The translations under genes were made by a program, and so were the position numbers. Under the pieces are notes generated by a model. It ran no database searches and was not told the DNA's origin. It saw only the letters and a program-made list of their open reading frames with translations. This document shows positions 33,815 through 44,147 of a stretch of DNA of 64,000 nucleotides, piece after piece; the stretch's first letter is position 1; each line of letters starts with the position of its first letter. The stretch is from JASLEW01 sp963732005. GTDB taxonomy: Bacteria; Acidobacteriota; Thermoanaerobaculia; Multivoradales; UBA5704. Location of the stretch: contig CAVSXT010000004.1 in NCBI GenBank assembly GCA_963732005.1, positions 372,001 through 436,000 on the forward strand. The letters run 5' to 3'.

Positions 33815-34569
33815 AACGGGATCCGGTCGCTGCTGCGGCGGAAGGCGAGCCCGCCGACCGCCAGTGCCACGGCCGCGATCACCACGCAGACGGCGATGTG
33901 CTCGATCGGGGGCACCTTGCCCTGCTGGATGGGATCGCGGAAGACCTCCAGGATGGAGCGCAGCGGGTTGAAGCGGACCACCCAGCGCACCTTGGCCGGC
34001 AGGATCGCCATCGGGTAGAAGACCGGCGTCAGGTACATGAGCACCGTCAGCAGCACGCCGACCAGCTCGACCACGTCGCTGAAGAAGACCGCCAGCGGCG
34101 ACAGCAGCAGGCCGGCGCCGAGGGTGAACAGCGCGGCGAGCAGGATGGAGACCGGCAGGAACAGCAGCGCCGGCGATAGCCCGTGCTCGAAGAGGATCAC
34201 GATGACCAGCGTTGGGACCAGGGCGAAGACCAGGTTGACGACGCCGGAGATGACCGTGGCCACCGGGAACACCGCCTTGGGCACCGGCAGCTTCTGCAGC
34301 AGCAGGGCATTGCCGCGCAGGCTGTTCATGGAGGCGACGATGCTCTGCGAGAAGAAGTTCCAGAACAGGATGCCGGCCAGGGCATACACCGGGTAGTGCG
34401 GCATGTTGAAGCGGAACAGCTCGCTGAACACCAGGTAGAACACCAGCATCATCAACAACGGCTGCAGCATGGTCCACAGGAAGCCGATCACCGAGCGCCG
34501 GTAGCGCACCTTCAGCTCGCGTGCCACCAGAGTGAGCACGAGGTCGCGGTAACGGTAGAGCTCTCGCAT
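33805..34569 (-). CDS. ABC-2 type permease for polysaccharide export
   Basis: 254 residues, six transmembrane helices. The N-terminus RELYRYRDLVLTLVARELKVRY-RR (split here) and the helix GFLWTMLQPLLMMLVFYLVF are typical for TagG/Wzm/KpsM permeases that move glycans across the inner membrane with an ATPase partner. Loops PVPKAVFPVATV and RWVVRFNPLRSILEVFRD support this. No ATPase gene lies next to it in the window: upstream is a GT2 and downstream a convergent GT4. The partner may lie elsewhere in the genome. Confidence 0.92.
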   Translation of the reverse strand: MRELYRYRDLVLTLVARELKVRYRRSVIGFLWTMLQPLLMMLVFYLVFSELFRFNMPHYPVYALAGILFWNFFSQSIVASMNSLRGNALLLQKLPVPKAVFPVATVISGVVNLVFALVPTLVIVILFEHGLSPALLFLPVSILLAALFTLGAGLLLSPLAVFFSDVVELVGVLLTVLMYLTPVFYPMAILPAKVRWVVRFNPLRSILEVFRDPIQQGKVPPIEHIAVCVVIAAVALAVGGLAFRRSSDRIPFYV

Positions 34570-34588
34570 GGGACGGTGGCTGCGGACT

Positions 34589-35623
34589 TTAGCAGCTTTC
34601 CCGCGCCGTCCTCACCGCCGCCAGGGCGCCGGCCAGCGCGGCGCTGTCGGCGCGGAAGCCGTCGCGCGCGGCGGCCGGCACCAGCGGCGTCGCCAGGCGG
34701 CGGCCGGCCAGCCGCAGTCCGCCGCCCGCCGCCAGGGCGCGCGCCGCGCGCCGCACCGCCGGGGCGCCGCCCTGCTTGGCGGCCCAGCGCAGCAGGTCCG
34801 TCCACAGCAGCTCCGCGTGCTGGGCGCCGCGCCCGCCGCCGGGGCGCCGCCCGCCCGCCGCCTGGATGGTGGCGCCGTGATGGTGGAGCACCCGGAACTC
34901 GGGCACCACCGCCACCGACCAGCCGGCGGCGCGCGCCCGCAGACAGAGATCGAGGTCCTGGGCGTAGAAACGGAAGCGCTCGTCGAGCGGCCCGACCTGC
35001 TCCCAGGTGGCCCGCCGGACCGCCATCGCGGCGCCGGTGACCCAGGCGACGTCACGCCGCCCGCGCCGGCCGCTTGCGTCGCCCCCGCCGCCCCCGCCTC
35101 CAGTACCGCCGGCCGGGCGCAGGCGCCGGTAGAGCGGCAGCCGCCCCAGCAGGCTGGGCAGGCCGCTCGCCAGGCCGAACAGCCAGGCCGCCGTCGGCTC
35201 GGCGCCGCCGCTCCACTGGGGGGTGCCGTCGGGGTAGCGCAGCGCCGCGCCGGCGATACCCAGCCGCGGCTCGGCGGCAAAACGCGCCAGCAGGGCGGTC
35301 AGGCCGTCGCCGTCGGCGCCGACCTCGGCGTCGCTGTTGAGCAGCAGCAACACGCTGCCGGCCGCCGCCGCCAGACCGCGGTTGGCGGCCCGGGTGAAGC
35401 CGTGCTGGCGGTCGAGCCGGAGGATGCGGACCGGTGGCCAGCTCGCGGCGACGGCCTCGGCGGTGCCGTCGTCCCCGGCGTCGTCGACCAGGATCAGCTC
35501 GAGCGCGGCGAGCTCGGGGCGGGCGCGGCTCGCCGCGGAGAGCGCGGCAAGGCAGGCCAGGGTCAGCTGCCGGGTGTTGCGGCTCGGGACGACGACCGAC
35601 AGCGGGGGTGGCGGCGGGCTCAC
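34589..35623 (-). CDS. Family 2 glycosyltransferase (rhamnosyltransferase-like)
   Basis: 344 residues, starting at GTG 35621-35623, which overlaps the TGA of the previous gene (GTGA). GT-A motifs: LSVVVPSRNTRQ, LILVDDAGDDGTAEAV, LLLLNSDAEVG with the metal-binding D-x-D-like NSDAEV, and DERFRFYAQDLDLCLRARAAGW. The loop GGTGGGGGGGDASGRRG is a local low-complexity insertion. This pattern fits rhamnosyl/galactofuranosyl-type transferases that act on lipid-linked sugars. It is coupled to the GT2-GT4 gene. Confidence 0.9.
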   Translation of the reverse strand: MSPPPPPLSVVVPSRNTRQLTLACLAALSAASRARPELAALELILVDDAGDDGTAEAVAASWPPVRILRLDRQHGFTRAANRGLAAAAGSVLLLLNSDAEVGADGDGLTALLARFAAEPRLGIAGAALRYPDGTPQWSGGAEPTAAWLFGLASGLPSLLGRLPLYRRLRPAGGTGGGGGGGDASGRRGRRDVAWVTGAAMAVRRATWEQVGPLDERFRFYAQDLDLCLRARAAGWSVAVVPEFRVLHHHGATIQAAGGRRPGGGRGAQHAELLWTDLLRWAAKQGGAPAVRRAARALAAGGGLRLAGRRLATPLVPAAARDGFRADSAALAGALAAVRTARESC

Positions 35624-37539
35624 GCCGCGCCGCTGGCGCGGGCCGCCACCGGCGCGCGGGTGGCCGGTGGCGAGCCGGCCCCGCCCGCCACGCCCAGCGC
35701 CGCCAGGCGGTCGACGATGCGTTGCGCCGCCGCCTCCCAGGTCCAGCGCGCCGCCATCTCGCGGGCGGCCGCCTGACCGCGCGCCCGGGATTCGTCCCGG
35801 CGCTCGTAGACGTGGCGCAGCAGGTGGCGCAGGTGCTCGGGATCGGGATCGGCCCAGCGAAAGCCGTCGTAGTAAGGACACTTGGCCCGCGCCGGCACCA
35901 GCTTGCGGACGCGCAGCGGGTAGGCGATGCCGTCGTGCACGAACTCCTGGTGAGCGCCCCAGTCGGTGGCGATGGCGGGCAGGCCGCTGGCCATGGCTTC
36001 CATCAGCGGCATGTTCCAGCCCTCGCCGCGGCTCACCGACACGAAGGCGTCGGCCGAACGGTAGAGCGCCCCCAGCTGATAGTGGGGGAACTCGAGGTTG
36101 AACAGGTACGAGATCTTGCCGCCCGCGGCGCGCAGCTCCAAGCGCCGGATCTCGTCCTTGAGGCACAAGCCGGGGTCGGTGTTGATCACCTTGCACAGCA
36201 GGCGCACCGGCTCGCGGGCCGAGAACTCGTCGTTGAAGGCCCGCAGCAGCAGGCTCGGCTCCTTGCGCTCGCCCCATTCGAAGAGCGCCAGGAACACGAA
36301 GTCGCCGGCCGGGTTCGGGTAGGCGGCGATCCCGGGGTGAAAGTAGCGGACGTCGACGCCGAGCGGCATGACGTGGATCGGCCGTTGGAGGCCGCAGTCG
36401 ACGAAGCCGCGGCGGTTGAACTCGCTCGGCACCCAGACCTCGTTCATGCGGTTGGCCTGCGCCACCCATTCCGGCGGGAAACCGTCGACCTCGAGCATGG
36501 TGAAGCCGATCTTGTAGCGGCCGAGGTTGCGCGCGAAGACGTCGCCCTGACCGTAGACCACGGCGACCTCGGGGGAGCGCGGCGCGGCGCGGCCGCGGAT
36601 GACGTTCAAGCGGTAGTCGCCGCTCGACTCGGGCTCGACCGGCGGAAACACGGTCTTGGGGCCGTAGACGTAGCGGTAGACCGCGTGCACGCCGCGCTCG
36701 TCGAGGGCGCGCAGCAGCTCCCGGCAGCTCATGGCGTAGCCGGTCGGAAAGTTCATGATCGACTGCCACAGCAGGCGGTGGCGGTAGCGCGCTTCGAGCG
36801 CATGCTGCCACTTGCGGCGGAAGATCGCGCGGCTGCCCTGGAACAGCTCCATCAGCGCGCCGTCGTTGTCCGCGGTCGAGCCGTGCTCGTCGTGGACCAG
36901 CGTCACGCCGCCGCAGAGCAGCGTCCGCCAGCCGGCCTGCCGCGCCCGCAGGCAGAAGTCGGTGTCCTCGAAATAGCTCTCGAAGTCGAGCGCCAGGCCG
37001 CCGATGGCATCGAGCAGCTCGCGCCGCAGGTAGGCGCAGGCGAAGACCACTCCCTCGACCTCCTCGGTGCCGGTGTGCTGGCCGACGTCGCGCTCGAGCG
37101 CGCCGACCTGCTGCCCCCAGCTGGTGTCGGGCATGATGTAGGTGCCGGCGTGGAGCAGGCGGCCGTCGGGCAACACCATGCGGCAGCCCACCACCCCGAC
37201 GTCGGGGGCCGAATGAGCGCAGGCGGCGAGGCGGCGGAGCCAGTCGCGCTGGATGAACTCGAGGTCGTTGTTGAGCAGCACCACGTCGGAGCCGGCCGCG
37301 GCGGCGGCGATGCCGGCGTTGTTGCCGCGCACGAAGCCGAGGTTGGCAGGCAGCCGCAGGGTGCGTAGCCAGGGGATCCGCGCCAAGCGCTCCGGCGTCT
37401 CGTCGGTCGAGCCGTTGTCGACCACCAGCACCTCGGCGCCGTCGAGATCGGTGGCAGCCAGGGTCTCGAGGCAGCGCTCGGTGAGGCGCCAGTGGTTCCA
37501 GGCGAGGATGACGAGCGTGATCCGCCGCGACCCGCTCAT
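35620..37539 (-). CDS. Two-domain glycosyltransferase: GT2 followed by GT4
   Basis: 639 residues from ATG 37537-37539 (MSGSRRITLVILAWNHWRLT). The N-terminal GT2 half has LVVDNGSTDETPERL, LGFVRGNNAGI, DVVLLNNDLEF and YFEDTDFCLRARQAGW. A linker leads to the GT4 half (about residue 290 on): VYGQGDVFARNLGRYKIGF, EVWVPSEFNRRGF, FLALFEWGERKEPSLLLRAF and the donor site VSVSRGEGWNMPLMEAMASG. Two transferase activities in one chain suggest successive sugar additions. Both ends overlap neighbours by 4 bases (ATGA and GTGA), so it is in an operon. Confidence 0.92.
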   Translation of the reverse strand: MSGSRRITLVILAWNHWRLTERCLETLAATDLDGAEVLVVDNGSTDETPERLARIPWLRTLRLPANLGFVRGNNAGIAAAAAGSDVVLLNNDLEFIQRDWLRRLAACAHSAPDVGVVGCRMVLPDGRLLHAGTYIMPDTSWGQQVGALERDVGQHTGTEEVEGVVFACAYLRRELLDAIGGLALDFESYFEDTDFCLRARQAGWRTLLCGGVTLVHDEHGSTADNDGALMELFQGSRAIFRRKWQHALEARYRHRLLWQSIMNFPTGYAMSCRELLRALDERGVHAVYRYVYGPKTVFPPVEPESSGDYRLNVIRGRAAPRSPEVAVVYGQGDVFARNLGRYKIGFTMLEVDGFPPEWVAQANRMNEVWVPSEFNRRGFVDCGLQRPIHVMPLGVDVRYFHPGIAAYPNPAGDFVFLALFEWGERKEPSLLLRAFNDEFSAREPVRLLCKVINTDPGLCLKDEIRRLELRAAGGKISYLFNLEFPHYQLGALYRSADAFVSVSRGEGWNMPLMEAMASGLPAIATDWGAHQEFVHDGIAYPLRVRKLVPARAKCPYYDGFRWADPDPEHLRHLLRHVYERRDESRARGQAAAREMAARWTWEAAAQRIVDRLAALGVAGGAGSPPATRAPVAARASGAA

Positions 37540-37913
37540 CGTGGGGCCGGCGCTCTCTCGTCGGCCGGCGGGGGCTCCTGTGGCCCTGGTGGTACCGGCG
37601 GTCGGGGCGGATACGACGACTCCCACAGCGCTTCGAGGGTCTCCGGCACCTCGGCCGCGGTCAGCTCGCGGGATTCCTCCCAGAAGCTCGGATCGCAGGC
37701 GATCCGCGGCCGCGGCGACAGGCCGGCCGCCACCCGGGACCATTGCGCGAGGTCGTGCGGGCAGAGCAGCCGCTGCAGCAGGCGCAGCTCGCGGGAGCGG
37801 CGCTCGAGCGCCGCTTCCAGGGCCGCCACCCGCCCGCTGAGCCGGGCGATCTGCAGCTCGGAGTCTTCAGCGGCCTCCGGGGTCGCCGCGGATTCCGGGG
37901 CCCCGGCGGTCAC
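37536..37913 (-). CDS. Small coiled-coil protein in the glycan operon
   Basis: 125 residues, starting at GTG 37911-37913 which overlaps the previous stop. Residues about 18-50 are a regular coiled coil (LQIARLSGRVAALEAALERR, RELRLLQRLL); the rest has a Trp/Pro-rich end (CDPSFWEESRELTAAEVPE). No family is known. Coiled-coil companions like this are often found before glycosyltransferases in O-chain clusters. It has no signal peptide or transmembrane part. Confidence 0.65.
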   Translation of the reverse strand: MTAGAPESAATPEAAEDSELQIARLSGRVAALEAALERRSRELRLLQRLLCPHDLAQWSRVAAGLSPRPRIACDPSFWEESRELTAAEVPETLEALWESSYPPRPPVPPGPQEPPPADERAPAPR

Positions 37914-38248
37914 CAGGCGCGCCCCACCATCGCCCGCAGGCGCTGAGTGAAGCGCCAGGCGCGCGATTTCTGGACCGCGTAGTAGAAGAATCGCAAGTGT
38001 CTGATCTCATCCTGGAGCCGCAGATCCGCGAGCTGCGGGCGGCCGCCGTCGAATCCCGGATCGGCGTCCGGCGCATACAGGCCGTCGAGATCCCCGACCG
38101 AGCTGCCCAGGCGCTCTTCGCGCTCCGTCAGCTCCTGCTCGCGCAACCGCCGATCGAAAGCTTCGCCCTGCTCGCAGCCGAGTCGCCGCTCGCTCGCCAA
38201 CGCCCCACTCGCAGCCCCGCTCGCAACCTGATACCGGTCGTCTGCCAT
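37910..38248 (-). CDS. Small helical protein at the start of the minus-strand glycan operon
   Basis: 112 residues from ATG 38246-38248. The frame is open up to a GTG at 38345-38347, which would add 33 residues, but a good -10 for this strand lies at 38333-38338, so transcription would start inside that longer frame; the ATG is preferred. The protein is rich in charged helices (FDRRLREQELTEREERLG) and ends KSRAWRFTQRLRAMVG, a pattern frequent in small proteins fused or linked to glycan enzymes. Function unknown. It shares a 4-base overlap with the next gene. Confidence 0.55.
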   Translation of the reverse strand: MADDRYQVASGAASGALASERRLGCEQGEAFDRRLREQELTEREERLGSSVGDLDGLYAPDADPGFDGGRPQLADLRLQDEIRHLRFFYYAVQKSRAWRFTQRLRAMVGRAW

Positions 38249-38311
38249 TTCCAGTGCCGCGAGGAATTTACCGTCTTGCCGCGGGCAGTCGCCCGCCGGC
38301 GGGCAGCGCGC

Positions 38312-38361
38312 TTGAGGCGCATCGGTCGGGTCACTATACTTATGCACGTTTCAGGATGCAA
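38312..38361. promoter_or_regulatory. Divergent promoter pair with overlapping -10 elements
   Basis: Plus strand: -35 TTGAGG at 38312-38317, spacer 17, -10 TATACT at 38335-38340, start of transcription near 38347, ahead of the GT2 at 38378. Minus strand: -35 TTGCAT at 38361-38356, spacer 17, -10 TATAGT at 38338-38333. The two hexamers share the TATA core, so only one polymerase can bind at a time. This fits the two operons that diverge from here. Confidence 0.6.
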
Positions 38362-38377
38362 CCGGACCGAGGACCTC

Positions 38378-39145
38378 GTGAACGCTCAGCCCCGCCTCGA
38401 TCCTGCCCCCGTCCGCGCGCAAAAGATCTGCGTCGTGATGCCGGCCTACAACGCCGAGAAGACGCTCGAACGAACCTATCGCGATTTGCCGCTCGACTGG
38501 GTCGACGACGTCGTGCTGGTGGATGACGCCAGCCGCGACCGCACCGTCGAGCTGGCGCGGGAGCTCGGCCTCCATACGCTCGTCCATCCGCGCAACCGGG
38601 GCTACGGCGGCAACCAGAAGACCTGCTACCGGGAGGCCCTGGCGCGCGGCGCCGCCATCGTGGTGATGGTCCATCCCGACCACCAGTACGATCCCCGCTA
38701 TCTGCCCGAGCTGGTGCGGCCGCTGCTGGCTGGCGATTGCGATGCGGTCTTCGGCAGCCGCATGCTGGGCGGCCGCCCGATCGAAGGCGGCATGCCGAAA
38801 TGGAAGTATTTCGCGAACCTGTTCCTTACCGCCGTCGCCAACGCGGTCTTCTACGTTTTCCTCTCCGAGTATCATTCCGGCCTGCGTGCCTACAGCCGTC
38901 GCTATCTCGAAGCGGTCGACCTCGAGGCCAATTCGGACGATTTCGTTTTCGATACCGAGATCATCGCCCAGGGAGTGGACAAGGGGATGCGCATCCGGGA
39001 GATCCCGATCGCCACCTGCTATTTCAAGGAGGCATCGCAAATCGGTTTCTGGCGCAGCGTGCGCTATGGCTTCGCGGTGCTCGGCGTGCTCGCCGCCTAC
39101 AAGCTGCACGCCAAGGGGATCCGGCATTCCAGCCTCTTCCGCTGA
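38378..39145 (+). CDS. Family 2 glycosyltransferase (DPM1-like)
   Basis: 255 residues from GTG 38378; the ATG at 38342 is in frame but lies at the promoter's own start. GT-A motifs: KICVVMPAYNAEKTLERTY, DVVLVDDASRDRTVEL, LVHPRNRGYGGNQKTCYREA, VMVHPDHQYDP and the acceptor region SEYHSGLRAYSRRYL. This fits polyprenyl-phosphate mannose/glucose synthases that build lipid-linked sugars at the membrane. It starts a plus-strand glycan unit opposite to the minus-strand operon. The end of the gene overlaps the frame of the next gene. Confidence 0.9.
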   Translation: MNAQPRLDPAPVRAQKICVVMPAYNAEKTLERTYRDLPLDWVDDVVLVDDASRDRTVELARELGLHTLVHPRNRGYGGNQKTCYREALARGAAIVVMVHPDHQYDPRYLPELVRPLLAGDCDAVFGSRMLGGRPIEGGMPKWKYFANLFLTAVANAVFYVFLSEYHSGLRAYSRRYLEAVDLEANSDDFVFDTEIIAQGVDKGMRIREIPIATCYFKEASQIGFWRSVRYGFAVLGVLAAYKLHAKGIRHSSLFR

Positions 39146-39809
39146 GCGCTACGTCCTCAAGGATTTTCGCGGCTCGAGCCATCGCCTCCTGGCCTCCTGG
39201 GTGCGGGAGCTGCCGCCGGGCGCCAGGCTGCTGGAGCTGGGCCCGGGGGCGGCGCACGTGGCCCGCCTGGTGCGCCGCTCCGACCTGCGCTGGCAGGGGC
39301 TGGACAGCTCGGTGGACTGCCTGCCGGCGATGATCGAGATCCTCTCGGGCGGCGCCATCGTCGACCTCGAGAGCATCCCGCGCCTGCCGCGCCGCTGCGA
39401 CGCGGTGCTCGCCGCCGACGCTCTCGAGCACCTGAGCGATCCCGGCCGGATGCTGGGGCTGATCCATGACGCGCTGCCGGTGGGCGCACCGCTGGTGCTG
39501 TCGGTGCCCAACATCGCCAACGTCTACGTGCGGCTCAACCTGCTCTGCGGGCGCTTCCCCTATGCCGATCGCGGCCTGCTCGACCGTTCCCACCGCACCT
39601 TCTTCACCCGCTTCCTGTTGCGGCGGCTGCTGACGGAGGCCGGCTTCCGTATCGAGCGCGAGGCCGTTTCCACCATCCCGCTGCCGCTGGCAATGCCGCG
39701 CCTGCCGCCGGCGGTGCTGGCGGCGGCGGGGCTGGTGCTCGCGGGCTTCACCCGCGCGCTGCCGACGCTGCTCGGCTACCAGCTGCTGGTGGTGGCGCGC
39801 CGGCGCTAG
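39066..39809 (+). CDS. SAM-dependent methyltransferase
   Basis: The class I domain is clear: LLELGPGAAHVARLVRRSD, DAVLAADALEHLSDPGRML, VPNIANVYVRLNLL, and a C-terminal hydrophobic segment with LLGYQLLVVARR. The start is uncertain: the only in-frame ATG before the domain is at 39066, inside the end of the GT2 gene; otherwise a rare start near 39125 would serve. The domain begins about 39147. The protein has 247 residues with the ATG at 39066. It may methylate a sugar built by the adjacent GT2. Confidence 0.75.
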   Translation: MASRCSACSPPTSCTPRGSGIPASSAERYVLKDFRGSSHRLLASWVRELPPGARLLELGPGAAHVARLVRRSDLRWQGLDSSVDCLPAMIEILSGGAIVDLESIPRLPRRCDAVLAADALEHLSDPGRMLGLIHDALPVGAPLVLSVPNIANVYVRLNLLCGRFPYADRGLLDRSHRTFFTRFLLRRLLTEAGFRIEREAVSTIPLPLAMPRLPPAVLAAAGLVLAGFTRALPTLLGYQLLVVARRR

Positions 39810-39842
39810 CGGTCCGGCGCCGCGTGCTAACATCCCGCCGCC

Positions 39843-41321
<1,479 letters not shown>

Positions 41322-41346
41322 ACCGGGCGCCGCTCGAGCACGCCGC

Positions 41347-41928
41347 TCAGCGCAAGAACGTCACCGCGAAGAGCACGATCCCGGCGCCGCCGGCGGTCAT
41401 CGAGGCGTACCAGACCCAGCGGCTGCGGCTGAGGGCGGCGACGGCGCCCAGGGCGATCGAGACCTGGAAGAGAGCCACCGCGTTGGCGTAGCCGTGGTGG
41501 GAGTGGAGCAGGTGATCGGCCTCACGCGAGCGCTCGTCGCGGCGGTGCTCGAGCTCCCGGGCCTTGGCGTCGATCTGCTGCTGCTCGCGGCGGTAACGGT
41601 CGGCTTCCTCGGCGTAGTGCGGCGGCGCGGCCTTGCCGGCGGCGAGCCAGGCATTGGGGGCCATCTGCTGGAGCTCGCGCTTGATCCCCTTGGCCTGGTA
41701 GTAGGTCCACTGGTCGGACGCCTGGGCCTGCAGCGTGGTGGCCTCCGTCTTGTACACCAGCGCCTCGTTGACCGTGCTGCCGGCGAGCAGCGCGGCGACC
41801 GCGGCGAAAGCCGCGAGGATGGCGGTGGTCAGGGCGATCTGCTTGAGGAAGGAGCCGCCCTCCTTTTCGAGCTCCTCGTGCACCGCCTCGCGCAGCTGCT
41901 CGGTTTCGACTTCCGGACCTTCGGGCAT
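41347..41928 (-). CDS. DUF4337-family membrane protein
   Basis: 193 residues from ATG 41926-41928. The order fits DUF4337: a short acidic N-terminus, transmembrane helix (LTTAILAAFAAVAALLAG), soluble coiled-coil middle (TLQAQASDQWTYYQAKGIKR, YRREQQQIDAKARELE) and a pair of transmembrane helices at the end. The longer frame upstream overlaps two other genes and is a shadow. Function unknown. It follows the GGDEF-EAL gene by 65 bases on the same strand. Confidence 0.88.
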   Translation of the reverse strand: MPEGPEVETEQLREAVHEELEKEGGSFLKQIALTTAILAAFAAVAALLAGSTVNEALVYKTEATTLQAQASDQWTYYQAKGIKRELQQMAPNAWLAAGKAAPPHYAEEADRYRREQQQIDAKARELEHRRDERSREADHLLHSHHGYANAVALFQVSIALGAVAALSRSRWVWYASMTAGGAGIVLFAVTFLR

Positions 41929-41993
41929 GGTCGTAGGCTCCTTGCGGCGGGGGGGCGGTCTGCCGGCGCTGCCGCGGATTCTAATGCACTGGC

Positions 41994-44147
41994 TCAGCCC
42001 AGCGCCGCGCGCTCTCCGAGCTCGGTGTCGGCGTCTGTCTCGGCGGTGTCGGCGGTGTCGGCGGCGGCGGCGGTGGCGGCGTTGGGCAGCGCCACCTGCG
42101 GGCGCTCGAGGAGCAGGTGCTGGCAATCGGCGGCGGCCAGCGGCGCGCAGAAGAAATATCCCTGGACCTCGTCGCACCCTTGCTCGCGCAGCAGGCGCCA
42201 CTGCGGTTCCTTTTCGACGCCTTCCGCCACCACCCGGATGTCGAGGCTGTGGGCGAGCGCGATCACCGCCGAGGCGATCTCGAAGCTGCCGCTGTCGTCG
42301 GTCAGCGAGCGGATGAACGAAGCGTCGATCTTCAGGGTGTCGATCGGGAAATTGCGCAGGTAGGACAGCGACGAGTAGCCGGTGCCGAAGTCGTCGATGG
42401 CGATCCGCACTCCGAGCTCCTTGAGGCCGCGCAGCACCCCCAGGCTCTCCTCGGCGTTCTGCATCGCCAGCGTCTCGGTGATCTCGAGCTCGAGGCACGA
42501 GGACGAGACGCCGGTCTCCCACAGCACGTCCTTGACCCTTTCGATCAGGTCGGGGCGCTGGAAGGGGCGCGCCGAGAGGTTGACCGCCAGCCGCAGCTGC
42601 GGCACCCCCAGGTCGTGCCAGATGCGCAGCTGGCGGCAGGCGCTGCCCAGCACCCACATGTCGAGCGGGTTCGACAGGCCGCTCATCTCGGCGATCCACA
42701 GGAAGTCGGCGGGCATCAGCAGACCCTGCACCGGATGCTGCCAGCGCAGCAGCGCCTCGACGCCCTCGACGCGGCCGCTCTCGGCGTCGAGCATCGGCTG
42801 GTAGAACAGCAGCAGCTCGCCGTTGGCGAGGGCCCGGCGCAGGTCGTTCTCGAGCGACAGCCGCTCGAGGGCATGGGCATCCATGGCGGCGGCATAGAGC
42901 TGCAGGCCGTCGCGGCCCAGGGACTTCGCCTGGTACATCGCGACGTCGGCCTTCTTCAGCAGCTCCTCGGCCTCGGCGCCGTCCTCCGGGAAGCGGCTGA
43001 TCCCGAGGCTGGCGGTGCTGACGATCTCGTGGCCGTCGAGATTGAACGGACGGCGCAGCGAATCGAGCACCTTCTCGCCCAGCCGCACCATGTCGCGCTC
43101 GCCGCCCACCGCCGGCAGCAGCACCGCGAACTCGTCGCCGCCCAGCCGCGCGATGGTGTCGCCGGGGCGCAGGCTGCTGCGCAGCCGGTCGCCGACCAGG
43201 CGCAGCATCTCGTCGCCGCGGCGGTGGCCGAGCGAATCGTTGATGCCCTTGAAGCGGTCGAGGTCGAGCACGAAAACCGCCACGCCGAGACCGGTGCCGG
43301 CGGTGCGGGCCATCGCCAGCCGCAGGTGCTCGTGGAAAAGGTTGCGGTTGGCGAGCTCGGTCAGGGCGTCGTAGTAGGCGAGATGGGCGATCTGCTCGGC
43401 AGCGCGGAAGGCGCGCAGGCGCTCCTCCTCGAGCAGCCAGATCACCATGCCGATCCCCATCACCGCCTGCGCCATGAACTCGAGCGGCGCCAGATAGGCG
43501 CCCGCCGATTCGTAGCGCCCGAGGGCGCTCATCCAGCCGGCGCCAAGCAGCGGCCGTGGCCCCAGCGCCGCAGCCATGGCGGCATGCTGCAACCGCTCGA
43601 ACCCGTAGAGCACGAAGGCGCCGCCCACCAGCTGCCGTCCCAGGCCGCCGATCTGGCGGGAAGCCCGCAGCACCGCGATGCCGGCGGCGGCGAAGGCGAG
43701 GCCGGCGATCAGCGCCCGCAGGCCGGAGCGCGCCAGCAGCTGCCGCTCCGGCGCGGCCAGCGCCGTGGCGGCCGCGGTGGCGACCACCAGCAGGGCCAGG
43801 CCGCCGAACAGGAAACGCGCGCGCCGGCGGGAGAGGGGGCCGCCGGTCGCCACCTCGTAGGTGCCGAGCAGCAGCCAGCCGATCTGGCAGTAACCGCCCA
43901 CGAGCGATGCCAGGAAGATCGCCAGCGGCAACCACGAGGCCGGCGGCAGATCGCGGACCACCGGCAGCCGGGCGCTGCCGGCCGCCAGCAGGAAGCATGC
44001 AAAGGCCCACCAGCTGAGGGCCCAGTGGCGCAGGAAATCGCGGCGGTAGTGGCGGTGGAAGCTGGCCAGGACGGCGGCGATGAGAATCGCGAAAACGGCC
44101 TGGGCCAGGTACCCCGCGACTGCCATGAAAGGCAAGTTGGCGGCCAT
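41994..44147 (-). CDS. GGDEF-EAL cyclic di-GMP enzyme with membrane sensor
   Basis: 717 residues. The N-terminal 250 residues form about eight transmembrane helices, an integral membrane sensor. The GGDEF domain has YYDALTELANRNLF, VFVLDLDRFKGINDSLGH, and RLGGDEFAVLL near residue 336. The EAL domain has VEGVEALLRWQHP near residue 464, LEITETLAMQN and DDFGTGYSSLSYLRNFP. It could make and break cyclic di-GMP, controlling motility or surface traits. The tail holds an Asp/Thr/Ala repeat (ADTADTAETD) from a short tandem run at about 42013-42075. The signal is unknown. Confidence 0.95.
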   Translation of the reverse strand: MAANLPFMAVAGYLAQAVFAILIAAVLASFHRHYRRDFLRHWALSWWAFACFLLAAGSARLPVVRDLPPASWLPLAIFLASLVGGYCQIGWLLLGTYEVATGGPLSRRRARFLFGGLALLVVATAAATALAAPERQLLARSGLRALIAGLAFAAAGIAVLRASRQIGGLGRQLVGGAFVLYGFERLQHAAMAAALGPRPLLGAGWMSALGRYESAGAYLAPLEFMAQAVMGIGMVIWLLEEERLRAFRAAEQIAHLAYYDALTELANRNLFHEHLRLAMARTAGTGLGVAVFVLDLDRFKGINDSLGHRRGDEMLRLVGDRLRSSLRPGDTIARLGGDEFAVLLPAVGGERDMVRLGEKVLDSLRRPFNLDGHEIVSTASLGISRFPEDGAEAEELLKKADVAMYQAKSLGRDGLQLYAAAMDAHALERLSLENDLRRALANGELLLFYQPMLDAESGRVEGVEALLRWQHPVQGLLMPADFLWIAEMSGLSNPLDMWVLGSACRQLRIWHDLGVPQLRLAVNLSARPFQRPDLIERVKDVLWETGVSSSCLELEITETLAMQNAEESLGVLRGLKELGVRIAIDDFGTGYSSLSYLRNFPIDTLKIDASFIRSLTDDSGSFEIASAVIALAHSLDIRVVAEGVEKEPQWRLLREQGCDEVQGYFFCAPLAAADCQHLLLERPQVALPNAATAAAADTADTAETDADTELGERAALG

